Assembly: GCA_025055175.1 (NCBI GenBank) | Contig: JANWYT010000022.1 | Location: forward strand, 1-64,000 | Length of the DNA: 64,000 bases | Source: Anaerolineae bacterium | GTDB lineage: Bacteria; Chloroflexota; Anaerolineae; Aggregatilineales; Phototrophicaceae | Direction of reading: 5' to 3' | Shown: in pieces, positions 1 to 8,701 of the stretch | Position numbering within the stretch: position 1 is the first letter of the stretch | Layout: every line of letters starts with the position of its first letter | Program-made: the position numbers and the translations under genes | The notes under the pieces: model-generated | What the model saw: the letters and a program-made list of their open reading frames with translations, nothing else | Told to the model about the DNA's origin: nothing | Database searches by the model: none

Positions 1-36
1 GAAGCAGCCATCAACTAAGCTCCACGCAACCACATC

Positions 37-79
37 AAAAAAGCCTGAGAGGCGCGATGGTCATCCATCGGCGCCTCTC
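37..79. terminator. Hairpin, probable terminator at the left edge
   Basis: A 9-bp perfect stem (GAGAGGCGC at 47-55 with GCGCCTCTC at 71-79) continues inward as GATGG/CCATC around a TCAT loop, with one bulged G. A run of six A lies just left at 37-42, so read leftward the hairpin is followed by a T tract. Read rightward the T tract is poor. It may end an unseen gene to the left or act in both directions; the next gene begins at 194. Confidence 0.5.
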
Positions 80-193
80 GCGCTTGTCGTGACGAACACT
101 AGACTGAATTAGCAGCCTGAAAGCGCCGCGGGTTATGGACAGATGCAGTCGTCTTGAGTAGAGTAGAGTCGTTAGCAAAGGTGGAGTTGCTGT

Positions 194-1582
194 ATGGTGG
201 ATGTTTCTCTCGGTCTGGCCTTCATCGCTGGTCTACTATCGTTCATCTCGCCCTGTGTGCTACCTCTGGTGCCGGCCTACATCGGCTACATGGGCGGCCG
301 TATGACGCGAACAGTAGCCTTGCAAACCATCGGAGGCGATAAGGTCAGAGCTGACGAGCAAGGGCTAGCGCGAGCTAATATGCTGTTACACGGCCTGAGC
401 TTTGTGAGTGGTTTTACAGTAATCTTCGTCTTCATCGGCCTAGCGACGACGGCCTTCGTCAGCGTGCTGGGCAGCGCCACCAGCATTGCCACCGACATCA
501 TCGCTCGATTGGGCGGGCTGCTGATAATCGTGTTTGGTTTGCACTTTATGGGCGTATTGCCCAAGCTGTTCATGGCGCTGCGCGCGCGTCCTGCTGTGCT
601 GGCTTCGCCACTGTTCACGTTGGTAGTCGCGGTGATTGTTGCTGCTCTGCTGCTGTGGGGCTTTGTCGATCCTACCTTTGCTCTGCCAGCACTGGCGGCA
701 TTCGGGCTATGGTTAGTCATGGGTGGCGCATTTAGCAAACCCAATTTCTGGCCGAGCGTGCTAGATCAGATTGAGTCTGTCTTCTATGGCGACACACGAC
801 CCAGTGTGCAAGTTAGTGGACGCGAAGGCCTGGGTGGCTCGTTCTTGATGGGCGTCGTCTTCTCGGCAGGCTGGACGCCCTGTATTGGCCCGATTTATGG
901 CGCTGTTCTGACGCTGGCCGCCAACACTGGCGACGTAGGTCGGGCTGCGCCGCTACTCGCCGCCTACTCGCTGGGGTTGGGCGTACCTTTCATAATCACA
1001 GCCCTCCTATTGGATCGCGCCCAGGGAGTGCTGCGCCGCTTACAGCGCCACATGCACAAGGTGGAGTTAGTCAGCGGTGGTCTGCTGATCCTAATTGGCG
1101 TGTTGGTGGCCAGCGGACAGTTGACGCGCATCACCCAAACGCTCGGCAACAACTTCGCTGACTTCTCCTTTCGCGTGGAAGCTTGTGGCGTCGGCTTCTT
1201 CAAAGGCGAAATCGCCTTCAACCAGATTGGTTCATGCATGGGCGGCACGCTCACCCCGATTGCGCTCAACCAGGGAGCAGGTGGCACGCTTAACGCTCAG
1301 ACGACCCGCTTGGAATACGTCTTTTATCTGGAAGACGCGCAGGTGGTGGCAGTAGAACTGCGCAACGCGCCTGCTGGCTTTGCCCCTGAACTGACGCTCC
1401 TGAATGCTCAGGGCGAGGTCATTGCCGACAGCGGCACGCCAACGCTGATTGATGGACGCGGCCTGGCCTTAGAAAATCTGGCTCTGGATCAGGGCAGGCA
1501 ATACAGGCTACTCATTAGTCAGCCCAGCGAAAGCCCTGAAGCTAGCTTCCGCGTGCGCATCATTCCACAGCCAAGCCGTTGA
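194..1582 (+). CDS. ccdA: CcdA/DsbD-type thiol-disulfide transmembrane protein with extra C-terminal domain
   Basis: Membrane protein that should carry reducing equivalents from cytoplasmic thioredoxin across the membrane to extracytoplasmic thiol proteins. The family signature is plain: SFISPCVLPLVPAYIGY near the N-terminus (Cys21) and AGWTPCIGPIYG later (Cys230), the two redox cysteines of CcdA. At 462 aa it is nearly twice the usual CcdA length of about 240 aa. Extra hydrophobic sequence lies between the two motifs (about residues 125-205), and a non-membrane tail follows the last helix (about 330-462). The tail end, about 350-460, looks like a beta-rich PPC-like extracellular domain. Start ATG at 194 is preceded by GGTGGAG. 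The next gene, a TlpA-type thioredoxin and the likely electron acceptor, starts inside its stop codon (TTGA overlap). Confidence 0.9.
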   Translation: MVDVSLGLAFIAGLLSFISPCVLPLVPAYIGYMGGRMTRTVALQTIGGDKVRADEQGLARANMLLHGLSFVSGFTVIFVFIGLATTAFVSVLGSATSIATDIIARLGGLLIIVFGLHFMGVLPKLFMALRARPAVLASPLFTLVVAVIVAALLLWGFVDPTFALPALAAFGLWLVMGGAFSKPNFWPSVLDQIESVFYGDTRPSVQVSGREGLGGSFLMGVVFSAGWTPCIGPIYGAVLTLAANTGDVGRAAPLLAAYSLGLGVPFIITALLLDRAQGVLRRLQRHMHKVELVSGGLLILIGVLVASGQLTRITQTLGNNFADFSFRVEACGVGFFKGEIAFNQIGSCMGGTLTPIALNQGAGGTLNAQTTRLEYVFYLEDAQVVAVELRNAPAGFAPELTLLNAQGEVIADSGTPTLIDGRGLALENLALDQGRQYRLLISQPSESPEASFRVRIIPQPSR

Positions 1583-2127
1583 AGCCGTCTCACCGTCTAT
1601 CACGCCGCCTACTAGCCCTGCTGCTGAGCGCAGCAGCCCTGGCCATCGCCTGGCACGCTGGGCTGCCTGAGCGCGCGGACTACACAGGCCAGATTATCGC
1701 GGGGTTGCGCGTTGCGCCGGAGGTCAGAGCCTACGCGCCCCCCTTGCGCGTTGTAGGCTTAGACGGCTCACTCATCGACAGCGCCAGCTTACCCCGTCCG
1801 CTGCTGCTCAATTTCTGGGCCACCTGGTGTGAACCCTGCGAACGTGAGATGCCAAATTTGCAGCAAATCCACGACGAAGGCCTGGCTTACGTGCTGATCG
1901 TCAACCAGGCAGAGACCGCAGGAGTAGTCCGCGCCTGGATGGCGCGGCATGGCGTAGGCTTGCCTGTCGGGCTGGACGATGGCCAAGCAACGAGGCTGTA
2001 TCGCGTCACTGGTTTGCCCACGAGCTTCATCGTTGCTCCCGATGGTAGAATAGGGACGATCTTTTACGGTGCAGCAGACGCCGAACGTCTGCGCGCTGCC
2101 CTCACCCCCTACTGCGCCATACCTTGA
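1579..2127 (+). CDS. TlpA/ResA-like membrane-anchored thioredoxin
   Basis: Extracytoplasmic thiol-disulfide oxidoreductase of 182 aa. An N-terminal signal anchor (about residues 8-24) is followed by a TlpA/AlkA-type thioredoxin fold. The active site is NFWATWCEPCEREMPN with Cys84 and Cys87, and the cis-proline loop is GLPTSF. It starts with TTG overlapping the ccdA stop, so it is translationally coupled to the CcdA-type protein that would reduce it. Likely jobs are apocytochrome c thiol reduction or general reduction of secreted proteins; the window has no cytochrome c maturation genes to decide this. The family call is firm; the substrate is not. Confidence 0.9.
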   Translation: MKPSHRLSRRLLALLLSAAALAIAWHAGLPERADYTGQIIAGLRVAPEVRAYAPPLRVVGLDGSLIDSASLPRPLLLNFWATWCEPCEREMPNLQQIHDEGLAYVLIVNQAETAGVVRAWMARHGVGLPVGLDDGQATRLYRVTGLPTSFIVAPDGRIGTIFYGAADAERLRAALTPYCAIP

Positions 2128-2137
2128 AGGATTTGTC

Positions 2138-2884
2138 ATGCCAGAAGCATCAACCAAACAGTCTTGGGCGCTCCGTGCCAACCTATGGGTTCTGAGCCTG
2201 ACGCGCCATTGGCTGCGCGTGGCCCTGGTCATCATTGGCGTGTTTGCCACCTTACCTTTTGTCGCTCCCACTCTGATGAAGTTAGGTCTGACAGGGCCAG
2301 CTTCCTTGCTCTACATCCTCTACAGCCCTCTGTGCCACCAGTTTGCCTTTCGCTCCATCTTTTTGTACGGTGAACAGCCCTTCTATCCGCGCGCTATCGC
2401 CAACACGCCCTACATCCCCTACGAAACCTACGCACTGGGTCTAGAAGAACTACCTGAGGCGAAGTCGGCCGATGACTTCAGCGTCAGCTTCTGGATGCCA
2501 GCGCGAGCTTTCGTGGGCAATGAGCAGATGGGCTATAAGACGACGCTCTGCGCACGCGACGTAGCCATCTACTTGGCCCTGTTCAGTGGCGGGCTGATCT
2601 ACGCCATTCCCTACGTACGGCGCAGATTGAGGCCGCTGCCACTGTGGATTTATATCATCGCTGGACTTGGGCCAATTGGCCTAGACGGCATGAGCCAGCT
2701 GCTGAGCTATGAGCCGTTCAACTGGTGGCCGGCTCGTGAGACAACGCCCTTCTTCCGCATCGCCACTGGCGCACAGTTTGGCTTGATGAACGCTTGGCTC
2801 ATCTTCCCCTACCTCGAACTCTCCATGCTAGACGCGCGCCGCGACATCGAAGCCAAACTGCGTCGTGCAGGCTTCGCAGCCTGA
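2138..2884 (+). CDS. DUF2085 family membrane protein
   Basis: Predicted membrane protein of 248 aa with about four hydrophobic segments. DUF2085 marks are visible: a CHQ motif at Cys66 followed by FRS and FLYG, then LCARDVAIYL (Cys138), LDGMSQLL and a final ATGAQFGL segment. The function of the family is unknown; its conserved Cys/His pairs suggest metal binding or redox chemistry. An in-frame ATG exists at 2069 inside tlpA, but ATG 2138 has GAAGGA seven bases upstream and gives a normal N-terminus. The gene sits 10 bp after tlpA, so it belongs to the ccdA-tlpA operon and may work with it. Confidence 0.85.
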   Translation: MPEASTKQSWALRANLWVLSLTRHWLRVALVIIGVFATLPFVAPTLMKLGLTGPASLLYILYSPLCHQFAFRSIFLYGEQPFYPRAIANTPYIPYETYALGLEELPEAKSADDFSVSFWMPARAFVGNEQMGYKTTLCARDVAIYLALFSGGLIYAIPYVRRRLRPLPLWIYIIAGLGPIGLDGMSQLLSYEPFNWWPARETTPFFRIATGAQFGLMNAWLIFPYLELSMLDARRDIEAKLRRAGFAA

Positions 2885-2910
2885 TTAGGTAGGTGAAGTA
2901 ACCCGACAAG

Positions 2911-2947
2911 AACGAGGGACATCCCCTTGCAGAGGATGCCCCTCGTT
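2911..2947. terminator. Bidirectional terminator hairpin between convergent genes
   Basis: AACGAGGG (2911-2918) pairs with CCCTCGTT (2940-2947). After one A-C mismatch, CATCC pairs with GGATG around a 9-nt loop. It lies in the 81-bp gap between the stop codons of the rightward DUF2085 gene and the leftward TadE-like gene, which is the expected place for a terminator serving both. No long T tract follows on either side. Confidence 0.65.
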
Positions 2948-2965
2948 GTGCGCAACAGGTTTGTA

Positions 2966-5539
2966 CTAGTTCTGCTGCCAGCCGAAGGTTGGTGTCGGTG
3001 AAGCAGTAGACGTGTTCGTCGGGCGCAGAGTGGGCGTGGGCAGCGGCGTATTAGTCGGCGGGCCAGGCGTCCAGGTGAAGGTCGCCGTTGGCGGCGGTAC
3101 GGTCGGACGCGGCGTGGGCGTAGGCCCAGGTGTGTCAGTGGGCAACGGAGGCTGCGTGGGCGGGGGCGGCGGATTCTCGCTCAGGAAGATTTGTCCCCAG
3201 GGCCAGCTGCCACCGCCGCCACCACCTGAGCCACCCGGATTACCGCATCCAATGCGGAAGCGCGAGCCGTTGAAATCGGATGGATGAATGCGCGTTGGAC
3301 TGCCCACCAGGTCGAGCGTGTTGCTGCCAACTCCGGTGAAGTCTAGATGGATGAGAGTCGTCGAGCGTGGCGGGAAGGTGTAAGCCACATCTTGCGGATG
3401 ACCACCGTCTAGCCACTGACCAGCCGAAGTGTCGTCGTACACTGTGCGGTTCAGCTGGTTGGGAGCTACCGGTGGGTTGAAGACAGGGCTGGGACGATGG
3501 CCGCCGCTGTTGTTCTGCCAGACGATGACGCCAGAGCCACCCGTCGCCGGGATGTCGTTGGCGCTCGTGCCACCGACGACCATCCTGACGAAGCGCAGAT
3601 TGTTCACCTTGTGCGCAGGCCAGACCAGGTCGAAGCCAGCAAAAGGCGCTTGAGCGTTGCGATCATTGATGACGCGCAGCGTGACATCACCACCAGGGGC
3701 AAAGCCGACAAACTCCACGCGCAGCAGCGTGGCCGCGCAGTCCGGCGTAAAGGTGGGACTAGGCGTGAAATTGAGAGGCATAGGCGTAGGCGTAGGCGGT
3801 CGCGGAGGCGTCTGAACAGTCAGTACACAGTCGTTGACCTCTGTCGGATGGTCAAAGTAGACTTTTGTGCCTGCAAATTCCCAACCAAAGAAGCCCAAGC
3901 CAGGGGCGCTGGTGTTGTCTAGGCGCGAGACGCCAGTGATGGTCACGGCCAGTTCCTGCTGCTCCGTTTGACGGAACGGGTCGCCTTCCAGGAAGAACAC
4001 AGAACGACCTGGCGGCGGCGACGGAGGCGCACCGATGTATGATGTACCGTCAATGTTTGTATCGACGCTGTTCTTCCAGACGTTGTTACCCTCCCAGAAC
4101 AGGCGCGTGTTCAGCGTCATGAAGCGGACTTCGGCATTCGGATTCGCGCTCTTGAAGGCCACCGCCGACGGGTTGTCAATCTGGAGCTGATAGCCTGTGA
4201 GATAAGTGGGCTGGAAGTTCTCATTGCGGGCGTAGACCACCAGCTTGTTATCGACGAAGACCAACGGCGTAATGCTGATCCTATCGCACCTGAAGGCGTC
4301 TGGCGTGTGGGTAGGCGTGATGGTCGGCGTCGCAGAGGACGTCGGCGTGATAGTCGGTGTCGCCGTGAAAGTGGGAGTTGCTGTCGGCGGCGCAGGTGTG
4401 GGCGAGAGGAAGCCAGGTTGGCCAGAACCACCAGGCCCTAGGGCGCGTTCAGCGCTGGTGATGCGGAACGTTTCATTGACAGCCGAACGGCGCGCTTGCA
4501 GCTGTACATAGCGCGCCAGGCCCAGCGGCGTAATCAGCGGATGATTGTAAGTGACGATGATCGTCAGCGGTTCGCCAGGGCCGCCAGCGTCCTGCCAGGG
4601 GACGTTGTAGTTGAAGGTCTCCTTCCTGGGAGCGTTAGGGGATGTATTGGCTGGATTCTTGGTCTCCTTGATGATACAAGCTCCGGCTGGAAACTCTGGG
4701 TCGTTGATGGCTGTGTAGTAGCGCAGCACACGGTTTTCAGGCAGAGCCAGGTTGTCGTCTGGGTTGTCGACGATCATGCTATCGTTGTTGCCGTAATAAC
4801 GCGGTCGCGAGCTGCACACCACTACGTTGAACCAAGCTGGCTGATCGATGAAGGGCGAGGGATTCGACCAGGTCGTGCGGAAGAAACGCTCGACCATATC
4901 GCGCTGCGTCTCGCCGCCGCGTATGCGCGTCAGTGGCTCATCCAACGCCAAGCCGGCTGCGCCACGCCGCGCTTCATCGTAGATAGAGATGAGGCGCAAC
5001 ATGTCTTTGCGGCGCTGGAGCGAACTATCGTCAGGATAGCAGTCTTCCAGGCCGTACCAGGTCAGATAGAGGTGTTCTGAAGCGTTGAAGCCCGACGCAG
5101 GTAGTTTGTTCCACACCTTGCGGTAGAGCTGACCGCTGTCGTAGACGTAATACTCATCAAAGACAGCTGGGCCGCCAACTGACGCTTTGAAAGCATCCAA
5201 GTCGAAGCCATCGCCTGCCGCATTGTTTTTGGGCATATGAATGGGCGCGAGGTAGTTAGCTTCGTTATAGGTGCGTCGATCGACCGTACACGGCAGCAGA
5301 CCGTTGGGATTGCTGGTGCTGTCGTGCAGCGTCAGCGTTTCGTGGTACTGGCCCGTGATGGCGTAGCGTGCCGCTTGGCGCGCCGCGTTCTGGATCGTCA
5401 CCCAAGATTGGAAGAGACGACCAAATTCGATGACGCCAAATAGCAGGATGAGCAGGATGGGCAAAGAGATGGCGAATTCGGCCAGCGTTTGCCCTCGGCG
5501 ATGAGCGATCCTAGGATCGCCTTGTTTAGTTAGCCACAT
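2966..5539 (-). CDS. Giant TadE-like pseudopilin with duplicated domain and Thr-Pro stalks
   Basis: 857-aa surface protein. The N-terminus is a TadE-type module: GQTLAEFAISLPILLILL, one membrane helix (about 20-42), then FGVIEFGRLFQSWVTIQNAA. TadE proteins are usually under 250 aa, so the rest is an added extracellular part. A Thr-Pro linker (about 380-415) leads to a domain bounded by Cys418 and Cys571. A second Pro-Thr linker leads to a similar domain bounded by Cys601 and Cys765. A Gly run and a C-terminal Pro/Thr tail of about 60 residues follow. The two Cys-bounded domains look like copies of one beta-sandwich. Start ATG has GAGGTGG just upstream. It is the last gene of the three-gene pilin-like operon. 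Likely a minor pilus subunit or tip adhesin; the role is inferred. Confidence 0.8.
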   Translation of the reverse strand: MWLTKQGDPRIAHRRGQTLAEFAISLPILLILLFGVIEFGRLFQSWVTIQNAARQAARYAITGQYHETLTLHDSTSNPNGLLPCTVDRRTYNEANYLAPIHMPKNNAAGDGFDLDAFKASVGGPAVFDEYYVYDSGQLYRKVWNKLPASGFNASEHLYLTWYGLEDCYPDDSSLQRRKDMLRLISIYDEARRGAAGLALDEPLTRIRGGETQRDMVERFFRTTWSNPSPFIDQPAWFNVVVCSSRPRYYGNNDSMIVDNPDDNLALPENRVLRYYTAINDPEFPAGACIIKETKNPANTSPNAPRKETFNYNVPWQDAGGPGEPLTIIVTYNHPLITPLGLARYVQLQARRSAVNETFRITSAERALGPGGSGQPGFLSPTPAPPTATPTFTATPTITPTSSATPTITPTHTPDAFRCDRISITPLVFVDNKLVVYARNENFQPTYLTGYQLQIDNPSAVAFKSANPNAEVRFMTLNTRLFWEGNNVWKNSVDTNIDGTSYIGAPPSPPPGRSVFFLEGDPFRQTEQQELAVTITGVSRLDNTSAPGLGFFGWEFAGTKVYFDHPTEVNDCVLTVQTPPRPPTPTPMPLNFTPSPTFTPDCAATLLRVEFVGFAPGGDVTLRVINDRNAQAPFAGFDLVWPAHKVNNLRFVRMVVGGTSANDIPATGGSGVIVWQNNSGGHRPSPVFNPPVAPNQLNRTVYDDTSAGQWLDGGHPQDVAYTFPPRSTTLIHLDFTGVGSNTLDLVGSPTRIHPSDFNGSRFRIGCGNPGGSGGGGGGSWPWGQIFLSENPPPPPTQPPLPTDTPGPTPTPRPTVPPPTATFTWTPGPPTNTPLPTPTLRPTNTSTASPTPTFGWQQN
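2969..3157 (-). repeat. Pro/Thr-rich low-complexity coding repeat, C-terminal tail
   Basis: The last roughly 60 codons of the large TadE-like gene encode runs such as PTPTPRPTVPPPTATFTWTP. The DNA on the given strand reads as degenerate GGCGT/GGGCGTGGG repeats. This is a typical Anaerolineae extracellular linker, probably O-glycosylated or wall-spanning; a C-terminal position is less usual than an internal stalk. Confidence 0.75.
4294..4400 (-). repeat. Thr-Pro-rich low-complexity coding repeat, internal stalk
   Basis: About 35 codons of repeated TPT/TAT units (for example TATPTFTATPTITPTSSATP) separate the membrane-proximal part of the large TadE-like protein from its first Cys-bounded domain. 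The repeats are imperfect in DNA and protein. Confidence 0.75.
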
Positions 5540-5551
5540 AGTCCACCTCGA

Positions 5552-8500
5552 TTAGCGCGAGAGCCGCGTGAACATACGAGAAGCGATATCGTTGAAGACG
5601 GCCTGCAAGCCATTGGCGTCGGGCGCGTAATAGTAGTTGCCGCAGGCCTGCTGGGGCGGCAGCATACCGTACATGCGCCACTGCTCGTCCAACGACATAG
5701 TGCCAGGATCGCCAGGCAGATCGTCGGCGTAAGTCGTCGGATTGCCAGGCTGAGGACCATCGTCAGTCTGGCAAGGGCCGCGTCGGCCGAAGTTGCTGTT
5801 AAGCAGGAAGCCCTGCGGCACGCTGTTCTTATCTTCTAGAATGTCTTGCCAGTAATCGTGATCCATCTGGTTGTTGTCACCTACATCGGCAATGTAACGC
5901 AGCAATTCCTCACCAATGCAGTCCTCTGCGTTCAGTTCGCATAACTTGCGCGTGTGGTCAGGATTGGTGATGCTGTAGGTCATCGTACCTTCTGTGCGGC
6001 GCAGATACTCCAAGCCAAAACCGATGGTGAAGATGGTGGGAAGTAACGTGTTGGCGTCGCCTTCATTGCGGCGCAGGCCGATATAGTCAGCCCAGTCGCG
6101 GGCGTAATCGTCGGTGTCGTAGAGGAAGTCGCACCAGTCGCTGTTGCTGTTGGCAGGGCTACGCACCATCAAGTCAACGTCATACAGACGATTGTTGAGG
6201 CGATTCCAGTTCAGCTCTTGCTCAGACGACTGAGGGCCAGGACGAGAGCTATTGAGGCGGTCATTCTCGCCGAAGAAGGTGTAGTCGCGATCGCCTAGCG
6301 CCGGAACGACACGCTCTACGCCTCCGACTACGCGTTTCACCTGCGGCAAGGTATCAACAGCATTAGGGAACATGAAGTTGGGACGGAAGTTGCAGAAGCG
6401 CCGCGTCAGTGGGCTTTCATCCGCGCAGACGGGCTTGGCCACCGCAAACGGCTCGTTACCCGTCGTCATCAACTCACCAGGGTTAGCAACCGTACCAAAC
6501 GGGCAAACGCCGAAGGCACCGTACTGGCCGCGCACGCCGAAAGCGCCCGCGCCTGTCGAGGGGTTGGTAATGCGGTACTTGTAGGGATCAGAAGGCGTGA
6601 GTGGTTGACGATTACGGCGCACCGGATCGCTTGCGCCAGCGCCGCCAGAGCTGAGCATGACCATGACCCACACTGTCCCCGATTGGCGGATGGTGCGCGG
6701 ATTAAGCAGGGCATTGTTGGCTTCGCGCAAGGCTGCGCCGACGTTGCCAGTACGGCAGGAAGCCCAGTAGTCGTAGGACATTGTGTTGTCGTAGCCGACG
6801 ATGTTGCCGCTGCTGTCGCGCGGATAGAGAGGACGTGTGCCGTTGCTGTGCGTGACGACGTAGTTCACCCAAGCGGAATTGCTCACGGGGTTGGGGTCGT
6901 AAGGATTGTTGGGGTTAGTTGACTCGTTGGGCATGCCAGAATTCCACATGCCGTTCAGGAAGATAGTGCGTGGGAAGACCAGCGCTGCATTGTCGAACGG
7001 ACATGCGCCATACGCTGGATAGATATAGCCCTCTGGTGGAACAGTCGCGCCACTAGTAGCGGCAGCAGCTGTGCCAAATGTGTGGTAGTTGATGTCGTTG
7101 GGGTTGGGATAGGCGCTGAAGTTGACGGGGACAGAACGGCCTGTGTCTGCGTTCACAAAAGCAGCGTAGCCTGTCCAGCGGGCCGTGAGGCGCGCTGCTG
7201 AGTTGTCGTAGTAGCCTTCATCGTAGACGTAGAAATTTGGCTCGGCGCGCACGCCAATCAGGTTGGTCAGCGTGACCTGAGCATCATCCGCATTGTCGAT
7301 CATGCCGCCGATGCGTTTATCTTCGTTGCGCTGGTTGTAAGCTGTCTGGGCTTCCGCCATCGTCAAGCCGAAGTAGCCATAAGGATTGACCAGGAAAGCG
7401 CTGCGGTCGTAGGTGACGAAAGCCACGCGGTCGCCGCGCGTGAAGTCGATACGCTCCAAGAATTGTAGCGTAGCGTCACGAGCTTGGCGGAAGGGTTGGC
7501 ACACCAGGTCTTCAAAGTTGCCGTCGCCGTTAGGATCGTTGCAGCAGCCAAACCAGTTATAGGTAGGGATGAAACCATCGAAGAAGACGCGATTAGGCGC
7601 GCCTGACAGCGCAGAAATAACGCTGGGAGGCGTAGGGCTACCTGGAGGCTGCAGCAGAGAGACATACTGGCGCGTATCTTCGTCGTATAAGCCATACCAC
7701 TGATAGGGGAACTGGCGGGCGGCATAGGGCCAGAAGCGCACGCGGCATTGCTGACGCGGATGATACTGCTGACCGTACTTGCGGTCGTTGGCGAAGGGCG
7801 AGGTTGTGTCGCTGCTGGGTAAGTTGAAGTAGTTGGCGTCGAAGTAGACGCGATAAGCTGTCTCAGAGGTTGGACGGTTGAGCGCGCAGCTATCTCCCCA
7901 GAGTACCTGGCCATTGACGCTATTACCGCATTTACCTGGCGGCGTCGTTGGCACACCACCCGCATACTCCAGACGATTGTTTACCACTGCCTGGCTAACG
8001 GCCAGCAAACTGTCTTGGCGCACAGCGTTCGGGCCATCGCCACGCCAGAAGGCGTTGCGATCCGGCGCATTGGAGGGAGGAGGATTGCCATACTTACGGT
8101 CGTAAACCTCATCGGCACTGGGAGGGATGTAGACCACGCCTAGGCCGATCTTGGCCCAGTCTTCGACGGTCGTGTAACGCGCCATGCGCTCTGACACATC
8201 CATAATCAGCACCACGTCCAGGGTCGCCGTCTCAGACATAGAAGACGCTTGCAGACGGAAGTCGCGCCAACCTACTAAGCGCAGGAAGGTCGTCGGTGAG
8301 ATGATCTGTGCTGTTACGCGCACCAGTTTGGACTGATCGCCACGACACAGCTCATCTGTGGGACGAGCGTCAACTGGGATTGACTGACAAGTATCTACCA
8401 ACACATCAACTGGATTAATGCCATGAAATTCGATCATCTGGCGCGCCGCCAAGCTGACCGAGGCGATGCTGCGATCCGAGCGCATTTGATTGGCTGCCGC

Positions 8501-8677
8501 AATGGCCGCGCTGTCCACCGCGCGCGCCAGTTGGCTATAACGCACAAACATCAGCGATACGTCGGTCGTAATACCGACGAAGGCCGCCAGCGCCACGAAG
8601 CCAATAGCCAGCAGGATGATCGACTGGCCGCTGTCATTTTTACGCAACCAGCGTTTAACACGAGCGGTGAAGGTCAT
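5552..8677 (-). CDS. tadG: Giant TadG-like protein with split von Willebrand factor A domain
   Basis: 1041-aa membrane-anchored protein. The N-terminus matches the Tad/TadG module: GQSIILLAIGFVALAAFVG, then LARAVDSAAIAAANQMR. A vWA-like domain begins at LDVVLIMDVSERM. The MIDAS motif reads DVSER (Asp160) instead of DxSxS, so metal binding is doubtful. Later vWA pieces are recognisable far apart: GDRVAFVTYDRSAF, VWVMVMLSSGG, PTIFTIGFG with LLRYIADVG, and a closing LQAVFNDIASRM. Large Asn/Tyr/Pro-rich insertions lie between them, making it several times longer than usual TadG. An upstream in-frame ATG (8692) exists, but ATG 8677 has GGGAGAG eight bases before it. Located between the two TadE-like genes; probably a pilus-tip or anchoring component, by analogy with vWA adhesins. 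Confidence 0.8.
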   Translation of the reverse strand: MTFTARVKRWLRKNDSGQSIILLAIGFVALAAFVGITTDVSLMFVRYSQLARAVDSAAIAAANQMRSDRSIASVSLAARQMIEFHGINPVDVLVDTCQSIPVDARPTDELCRGDQSKLVRVTAQIISPTTFLRLVGWRDFRLQASSMSETATLDVVLIMDVSERMARYTTVEDWAKIGLGVVYIPPSADEVYDRKYGNPPPSNAPDRNAFWRGDGPNAVRQDSLLAVSQAVVNNRLEYAGGVPTTPPGKCGNSVNGQVLWGDSCALNRPTSETAYRVYFDANYFNLPSSDTTSPFANDRKYGQQYHPRQQCRVRFWPYAARQFPYQWYGLYDEDTRQYVSLLQPPGSPTPPSVISALSGAPNRVFFDGFIPTYNWFGCCNDPNGDGNFEDLVCQPFRQARDATLQFLERIDFTRGDRVAFVTYDRSAFLVNPYGYFGLTMAEAQTAYNQRNEDKRIGGMIDNADDAQVTLTNLIGVRAEPNFYVYDEGYYDNSAARLTARWTGYAAFVNADTGRSVPVNFSAYPNPNDINYHTFGTAAAATSGATVPPEGYIYPAYGACPFDNAALVFPRTIFLNGMWNSGMPNESTNPNNPYDPNPVSNSAWVNYVVTHSNGTRPLYPRDSSGNIVGYDNTMSYDYWASCRTGNVGAALREANNALLNPRTIRQSGTVWVMVMLSSGGAGASDPVRRNRQPLTPSDPYKYRITNPSTGAGAFGVRGQYGAFGVCPFGTVANPGELMTTGNEPFAVAKPVCADESPLTRRFCNFRPNFMFPNAVDTLPQVKRVVGGVERVVPALGDRDYTFFGENDRLNSSRPGPQSSEQELNWNRLNNRLYDVDLMVRSPANSNSDWCDFLYDTDDYARDWADYIGLRRNEGDANTLLPTIFTIGFGLEYLRRTEGTMTYSITNPDHTRKLCELNAEDCIGEELLRYIADVGDNNQMDHDYWQDILEDKNSVPQGFLLNSNFGRRGPCQTDDGPQPGNPTTYADDLPGDPGTMSLDEQWRMYGMLPPQQACGNYYYAPDANGLQAVFNDIASRMFTRLSR

Positions 8678-8701
8678 CGTCTTCTCTCCCATTCCACTGT
8701 C

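Noticed and set aside
1..193. Possible C-terminal tail of a rightward gene at the left edge (five codons before a TAA at 16-18) and a short frame at 154-342
   Set aside because: Five codons are too few to support a gene call, and the 154-342 frame is a shadow of the CcdA-type gene with no ribosome site or family match.
2966..5539. Long rightward frames opposite the Thr-Pro-coding regions (for example 3012-3287 and 4245-4511)
   Set aside because: They are antisense shadows of low-complexity coding DNA, giving only Gly/Val repeats.
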